Origin: Lachnospiraceae bacterium | Lineage (GTDB): Bacteria > Bacillota > Clostridia > Lachnospirales > Lachnospiraceae | DNA length: 64,000 bases | Reading direction: 5' to 3' | Assembly: GCA_021628825.1 (NCBI GenBank) | Contig: JAJXRY010000001.1 | Location: 124,001 to 188,000, forward strand | Shown here: one piece after another, positions 59,097 to 64,000 of the stretch | Position numbering within the stretch: position 1 is the stretch's first letter | Layout of the letters: each line of letters opens with the position of its first letter | Translations under genes and position numbers: made by a program | The notes under the pieces: generated by a model | Seen by the model: only the letters and a program-made list of their open reading frames with translations | Databases searched by the model: none | What the model was told of the DNA's origin: nothing

Positions 59097-60826
59097 ATGC
59101 AGAAAAAAATAAGACCTTTCACCGGAAAAAAAGATCGTAACCTTTTTTTCTTCGTATGCGTTGTGCTGCTCTGTCTTTTTGATGGTGCGGCTCGGTTATC
59201 TGATGGTGAACTGTTCGGAATATTATATGGAAAAAGCACAGCAGTTGCATGAAAGGGAACGAATGATCAAGGCCGCCAGAGGGCGGATTCTGGATGCCAA
59301 TGGCACGGTGCTTGCAGACAACAAAACGGTCTGCACGATCTCCGTGATTCACAACCAGATCAGGGAACCGGATAAAATCGTAGAGGTGTTAAGCCGGGAA
59401 CTGGATCTGTCGGAGGAATATGTCCGTAAGCGGGTACAGAAGTATTCCTCGATTGAAAAGGTAAAGAGCAATGTGGAAAAGGAAATCGGAGACCGGATCC
59501 GGAGCTATGATCTTGCCGGAGTAAAGGTGGATGAAGACTATAAGAGGTATTACCCATATGATACGCTGGCATCCAAGGTTCTGGGCTTTACCGGCGGCGA
59601 CAATCAGGGAATCATCGGTCTGGAAGTGAAATATGAGGAGGTATTGAAGGGAACAGAAGGAACGATTCTTACCGTGACCGATGCAAGGGGCATGGAGCTT
59701 GCCGCAGAGGGAGAGGAACGTGTAGAGCCCATTCCCGGTAAGGATCTGTATATCAGCATGGACCGGAATATCCAAAGCTATGCGACCCAGCTTGCCAGAC
59801 AGGTGATGGAAACCAAAGAAGCAGAGAGGGTATCGATCATTGTCATCAATCCCAGGAACGGAGAGCTTTATGCGATGGTGGATGTCCCGGAATTCGACCT
59901 GAATCATCCCTATGATCTGGGAGAGGCAGGCGAAGGAGTGAGTGAAGAACAAAAACAGGAGCTGCTCAATCAGATGTGGCGTAACGGCTGCATCAGTGAC
60001 ACCTATGAGCCGGGATCTACCTTTAAGGTCATTACGGCATCGGCGGGTCTGGAGGAGGGCGTGGTAACGCCGGAATCCACCTTTAACTGTCCGGGCTACA
60101 TCATGGTGGAGGACCGTCGGATCCGCTGCCACAAGATCGCCGGGCATGGAACCCAGACGTTCGTTGAGGCTACTTGCAATTCGTGTAATCCCGCCTTTAT
60201 TACAATCGGCCTCCGGCTCGGTGTAGACGATTATTACAAATACTTCAGGCAGTTCGGATTGTTGGAAAAGACCGGCGTGGATCTCCCGGGAGAGGCGGGG
60301 ACCATTATGCACAAAAAGGAGGACATGAAAGCAGTTGAGCTTGCCACGGTTTCCTTCGGGCAGTCCTTCCAGGTGACACCGATCCAGATGGCGGCCACGG
60401 TTTCTTCCCTTGTAAATGGGGGCAAAAGAATTACCCCGCATTTTGGTGTAAAGGTGGCAGACCGGCAGGGCGAGAACATTCAGATGCTGTCTTATGAAGA
60501 GGGCAGACAGATTGTATCGGAAGAAACATCGGCGACCATGCGGATGATCTTGGAGCAGGTGGTAGAAAGTGGATCCGGGAAGAACGGCTATGTAGAGGGT
60601 GCAAGGGTCGGAGGCAAGACCGCGACCAGCCAGACGCTCCCAAGAGGAACCGGGAGGTACATCGCTTCCTTTATCGGATTTGCCCCAGCGGACGATCCGG
60701 AGGTGCTTGCGATTGCGATTATCCATAATCCACAGGGTGTATATTATGGAGGTCAGGTGGCGGCTCCTGTCGTGCGTAAGCTTTTTCGAAAATGTTCTTC
60801 CCTATATGGACAAAAATGGATTATAA
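59097..60826 (+). CDS. SpoVD/FtsI-like class B penicillin-binding protein, frameshifted
   Basis: Second D,D-transpeptidase of the cluster. N-terminal helix (FFFVCVVLLCLF), KAARGRILDANGTVLADN, then EPGSTFKVITASAGLEE (SxxK active Ser), CNSCNPAFITIGLRL (SxN), and VGGKTATSQTLPRG, where the usual KTG is KTA. That substitution is seen in some SpoVD-like proteins and may alter beta-lactam binding. Frame breaks at about 59178 (ctgtctttttgatgg) and about 60785 (aagctttttcgaaaa), where the restored end is FENVLPYMDKNGL at 60826. About 575 residues. Translation start control is unusual (hairpin at 59042-59096). By position it may serve spore cortex or septum. Confidence 0.87.
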
Positions 60827-60842
60827 TTGAAAGGTATGATTA

Positions 60843-61803
60843 ATGAAAATGCAAGATGTGGTTTTACCGATTCTGTCAGCTTTTTTTACTGAGTGCACTG
60901 CTTGGTAAGCTGCTGATTCCGCTACTGAAGAAGGTAAAGGTACGCCAGACCGTAAGAGAGGATGGACCGAGCACCCATCTGTGTAAATCGGGAACGCCGA
61001 CCATGGGTGGAATTATCATTCTGTTGAGTATTCTGCTTTCGACACTTCCGTTTCTGCACAGGTTTCCGGAGGGGATACCGGTATTGTGTGTAACGTTCGG
61101 ATTCGGACTGATCGGCTTCTTAGATGATTTTATCAAGGTAGTCCTTCGAAGGTCGAAGGGATTGTCCGCATTTCAGAAGTTTCTCCTGCAGTTTCTGTTA
61201 ACGGCGGGATTCTGGTATTACCTGTATGAAGTGCGGGGGATGGATTTCCTGATGCGGATTCCGTTTTCCAATGGGAAAAGCCTGTCTCTGGGAGCCTTTA
61301 CGATTCCGGTATTTTTCTTTATCGTGATCGGAACGGTAAACGGGGTGAATCTTACCGATGGACTGGATGGACTGGCAGCGAGCGTGACAATGATGGTTGC
61401 GATGCTGTGGCTGATCGTCTCGGTGTTTTGGCATGAGGGACTGTTTCCGGTGACGGGAGCAGTTGCGGGAGCATTACTGGGATTCCTTTTATTTAATGTG
61501 CATCCGGCGAGTGTCTTTATGGGAGATACCGGATCCCTTGCGCTGGGAGGTTTCGTGGCAGCCTGTGCGTATCTGATGGATCTGCCGTTATTGCTCCCAC
61601 TGATCGGTATCGTGTATGTGATCGAAGTGCTTTCCGTGATTGTTCAGGTTGTGTATTTTAAGGTAAGCGGAGGAAAGCGGCTTCTGAAGATGGCGCCGCT
61701 CCATCATCATTTTGAACTGTGCGGCTGGGAGGAAACACGCATTGTTGCATTATTTACCATAATGACTGCAGTAATGTGCATTGTTGCATTGCTGGGAATA
61801 TAG
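60843..61803 (+). CDS. mraY: phospho-N-acetylmuramoyl-pentapeptide transferase MraY, frameshifted N terminus
   Basis: Ten-helix membrane enzyme making lipid I. DGPSTHLCKSGTPTMGGI, GFGLIGFLDDFIKV (catalytic Asp pair), VNGVNLTDGLDGLAASV, FNVHPASVFMGDTGSLALGG and the Mg/His motif MAPLHHHFELCGWEE. From ATG 60843 the frame is lost at a T7 run (about 60885), one T missing. About 320 residues. 16 bp before murD. Confidence 0.96.
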
Positions 61804-61819
61804 AAACGAGGTTAAAAAC

Positions 61820-63182
61820 ATGGATTTACAGAATAAAACCGTATTGGTGATCGGAACAGGAAAAAGCGGAATCGGAGCGGCAGGCCTTTTATCGAAGGCC
61901 GGTGCGAAGACGATTCTGTTTGACAGCAATGAAAAGCTGGATGTGGAAGCCTTAAAGGAGAAGACCGCAGGAATTACTTCCCTTACAGATTGTGACAGGA
62001 ACGCTTCCTTCCGAACTGGAAGGGCAGGTGGAACTGCTGGTCATCAGTCCCGGAGTTCCGATTGATTCCGATATGGTGGTTTCCTTTGAAAAAAGAGGGA
62101 TTCCGGTATGGGGAGAGATCGAGCTTGCCTATGCTTTTTCTAAGGGCGAGGTGATTGCCATTACCGGCACAAACGGAAAGACCACGACAACAACGCTTGT
62201 CGGTGAGATTATGAGTGTGTACAAACCGTCCGTTTTTGTTGTGGGAAACATTGGAAATCCTTATACGGATATTGCGATGGACACGAAGGAAGATTCCGTG
62301 GTGGTTGCGGAGATCAGCAGCTTCCAGCTGGAGACGATCCACACCTTTGCGCCGAAGGTATCCGCAATCTTAAATATTACACCGGATCATTTGAACCGTC
62401 ACCACACCATGGAATGTTATGTGGAGACGAAGGAGAAGATTGCATCAAACCAGACGAAAGAGGATGTCTGTGTACTCAATTATGAGGATGCCTATACCAG
62501 AGCATTTGGTGACAGATGCCCTGCCAAAGTGGTATTTTTCTCCTCAAAGAGAGAGCTTTCCGACGGACTTTTCCTTCAGGACGAAGAGATCATGCTTGCA
62601 GAGAATGGAAAGAGTCAGAAGCTGATGAATATTCATGAAATGAATCTGGTTGGCTTGTGCAATGTGGAAAATGTGATGGCAGCGATTGCCATCTGCCGTG
62701 CAATGGATGTTCCGATGGATGTGATTCTTGCAACGGTCCGCCAGTTTAAGGCAGTGGAACACCGGATTGAATTCGTCGCTACGAAGAACGGGGTAGATTA
62801 TTACAACGATTCGAAGGGAACGAATCCGGATGCCGCCATTCAGGGAATCCGTGCCATGACAAAGCCCACCATCCTGATCGGAGGAGGCTATGACAAGCAG
62901 AGCGAATACGATGAATGGATTGAGAATTTTGATGGCAAGGTAAAGGCTTTCGTCCTCATCGGTCAGACGAGGGATAAAATAGCAGAGTGTGCAAGAAAGC
63001 ATGGGGTTTCGAATATTATTCTTGCAGATACGTTTGAAGAAGCGTTTGAGATCTGCGTACAGAATGCCGTTCCGGGAGACGCCGTGTTATTGTCTCCGGC
63101 ATGTGCAAGTTGGGGAATGTTCCCGAACTACGAGGTTCGCGGCAAGATGTTTAAAGAGATGGTTCATAAATTAGGAGAGTAG
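61820..63182 (+). CDS. murD: UDP-N-acetylmuramoylalanine-D-glutamate ligase MurD, frameshifted
   Basis: Adds D-Glu to the stem peptide. N-terminal fold MDLQNKTVLVIGTGKSGIGA, ATP loop ITGTNGKTTTTTLVGEIM, EISSFQLETIHTFAPKV, LNITPDHLNRHHTMECYV, YYNDSKGTNPDAAIQGI, and the end SPACASWGMFPNYEVRGKMF. One frame break at about 61990 (gattgtgacaggaac), between the first and central domains. About 454 residues. Confidence 0.96.
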
Positions 63183-63191
63183 GTTTTGTCA

Positions 63192-64000
63192 ATGGACAGA
63201 TTTAAGAGAGGATCACGTAAAAATCAGGAATCCTTTTCCGATTATACGTTGCTTTTTATTGTGTTGTTTTTGCTGGCGTTTGGTCTTGTCATGCTGTATT
63301 CGACCAGTGCCTATGATGCAAATCTGACCTATAATGATTCCACTTATTTGTTCCGCAAGCAGATTTTTTCGACGCTGGCGGGTCTTGTTGTGCTGTTTAT
63401 TGTGTCTCACCTGCCGTATCATATCTGGGAGCGGTTCGCAGTGTTAGGGTATGGTGTATCGGTCGCTTTGATTCTTCTGATTATTCCGTTTGGTATTGAA
63501 GCAAACGGTGCGAAGCGGTGGCTGCGAGTGTTCGGTGTTTCCCTGCAGCCGGCGGAGGTAGCAAAGCTTGCCATGATTCTGTTCCTGGCATACCTCATCT
63601 GTAAGCTGGGAAGGAATATCCGTACCATGAAGGGATTCTTTGTGGTGCTGGGATCCGCAGTGCCGATGAGCGGACTCATCTATGTGATTACACGAAACTT
63701 AAGTTCTGCAATTATTATTATGGGAATTGCGGCTGTCATGCTTTTTGTAGCCTGTCCGGATTATAAGCGGTTCATTATTCTGGGGATTATCGGGATAGCA
63801 GGCGTGGCAGCGGTTGTCTTTCTGATTATAGAAAAATGTCTGAAGGCGGAAGCGTTGGTGGTTTCCGTGGAGAGCGTATTCTGGCATGGAGAGATCCGGA
63901 GGCTTATGCAAGCGGCAAGGGCTTCCAGACCCTGCAGGCGCTATATGCGATCGGTTCCGGAGGAATCCTTGGTAAGGGTCTTGGACAGAGTATGCAGAAG
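63192..64000 (+). CDS. ftsW: FtsW/SEDS-family glycosyltransferase, partial at window edge, frameshifted
   Basis: Polytopic peptidoglycan polymerase partner of the class B PBP at the septum. From ATG 63192: basic cytosolic start, then helices with LAFGLVMLYSTSAYDA, RWLRVFGVSLQPAEVAKLAM (the family motif with the essential Glu region) and LSSAIIIMGIAAVM. A one-base loss at about 63833 (gaaaaatgtctg) shifts the frame; beyond it the signature continues LAWRDPEAYASGKGFQTLQA and GSGGILGKGLGQS. Truncated by the window end at about 270 of an expected 370-400 residues. Confidence 0.92.
   Translation, partial: MDRFKRGSRKNQESFSDYTLLFIVLFLLAFGLVMLYSTSAYDANLTYNDSTYLFRKQIFSTLAGLVVLFIVSHLPYHIWERFAVLGYGVSVALILLIIPFGIEANGAKRWLRVFGVSLQPAEVAKLAMILFLAYLICKLGRNIRTMKGFFVVLGSAVPMSGLIYVITRNLSSAIIIMGIAAVMLFVACPDYKRFIILGIIGIAGVAAVVFLIIEKCLKAEALVVSVESVFWHGEIRRLMQAARASRPCRRYMRSVPEESLVRVLDRVCR

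Noticed and set aside
59389..60726. 445-residue open frame on the minus strand
   Set aside because: It is exactly antisense to the SpoVD-like PBP gene, has no ribosome-binding site or family motif, and arises from codon bias. The same holds for minus-strand frames at 47104-48264 (antisense to prkC/rsgA) and 27818-28777 (antisense to the CNNM/CBS gene).

Overview
The window is about 64 kb of a low-to-mid GC Firmicutes chromosome, most likely Lachnospiraceae (Roseburia/Agathobacter/Lachnospira-like). The evidence is a fused SecDF, a HemZ-type radical SAM enzyme, a SCIFF ranthipeptide pair, a TIGR04086-like membrane protein, a CIRCE-controlled groESL, and the order murE-priA-def-fmt-(Zn peptidase)-rsmB-rlmN-PP2C-prkC-rsgA followed by a dcw cluster. 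MurE carries a DNPR motif, which points to meso-diaminopimelate peptidoglycan. No tRNA, rRNA, IS element or CRISPR array was recognised. More than half of the genes are broken by one-base indels, nearly always in homopolymer runs. I treat these as sequence errors, so each such gene is given as one feature spanning both frames and the break is noted.

Region by region: 1-5 kb has a Ca2+/Na+ antiporter, an unknown protein coupled to a CstA-like transporter, and a chemotaxis receptor. 5-8.3 kb has an AgrC/AgrA-like histidine kinase and LytTR regulator facing a degenerate GGDEF gene; the gap between them holds nested palindromes and a 21-bp-phased direct repeat that looks like a LytTR operator. 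8.5-11 kb has CIRCE-groESL, a four-stem palindromic element and a type I toxin/antisense RNA candidate. 11-23.7 kb has RelA, a metallo-hydrolase, HemZ, membrane proteins, an RsbU-like phosphatase, a double-nuclease fusion, a YbaK-like protein, a TetR-family regulator and DegV. 23.7-27 kb has a lipoprotein behind a second copy of the LytTR-like operator, then a secreted Ig-like surface protein. 27-36 kb has a CNNM/CBS protein, the SCIFF peptide and its maturase, SecDF, RecJ and 1-phosphofructokinase. 36-48.2 kb is the murE-to-rsgA housekeeping block.

An AT-rich accessory island (48.3-52.4 kb) separates rsgA from ychF. It carries a HEPN-domain protein, a PBECR-like nuclease, an unexplained structured RNA-like element, a tyrosine recombinase and a type III (CptIN/ToxIN-like) toxin-antitoxin locus. 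After ychF and lgt, the dcw cluster (mraZ, rsmH, ftsL, two class B PBPs, mraY, murD, ftsW) runs off the right edge, preceded by a clear MraZ operator.

The most interesting items are the type III toxin-antitoxin within its island, the type I toxin/antisense pair and neighbouring four-stem palindrome behind groEL, the two matching LytTR-like operators, the RNA-like element at 50.3 kb, and a terminator-like hairpin that buries the ribosome-binding site of the SpoVD-like PBP gene.
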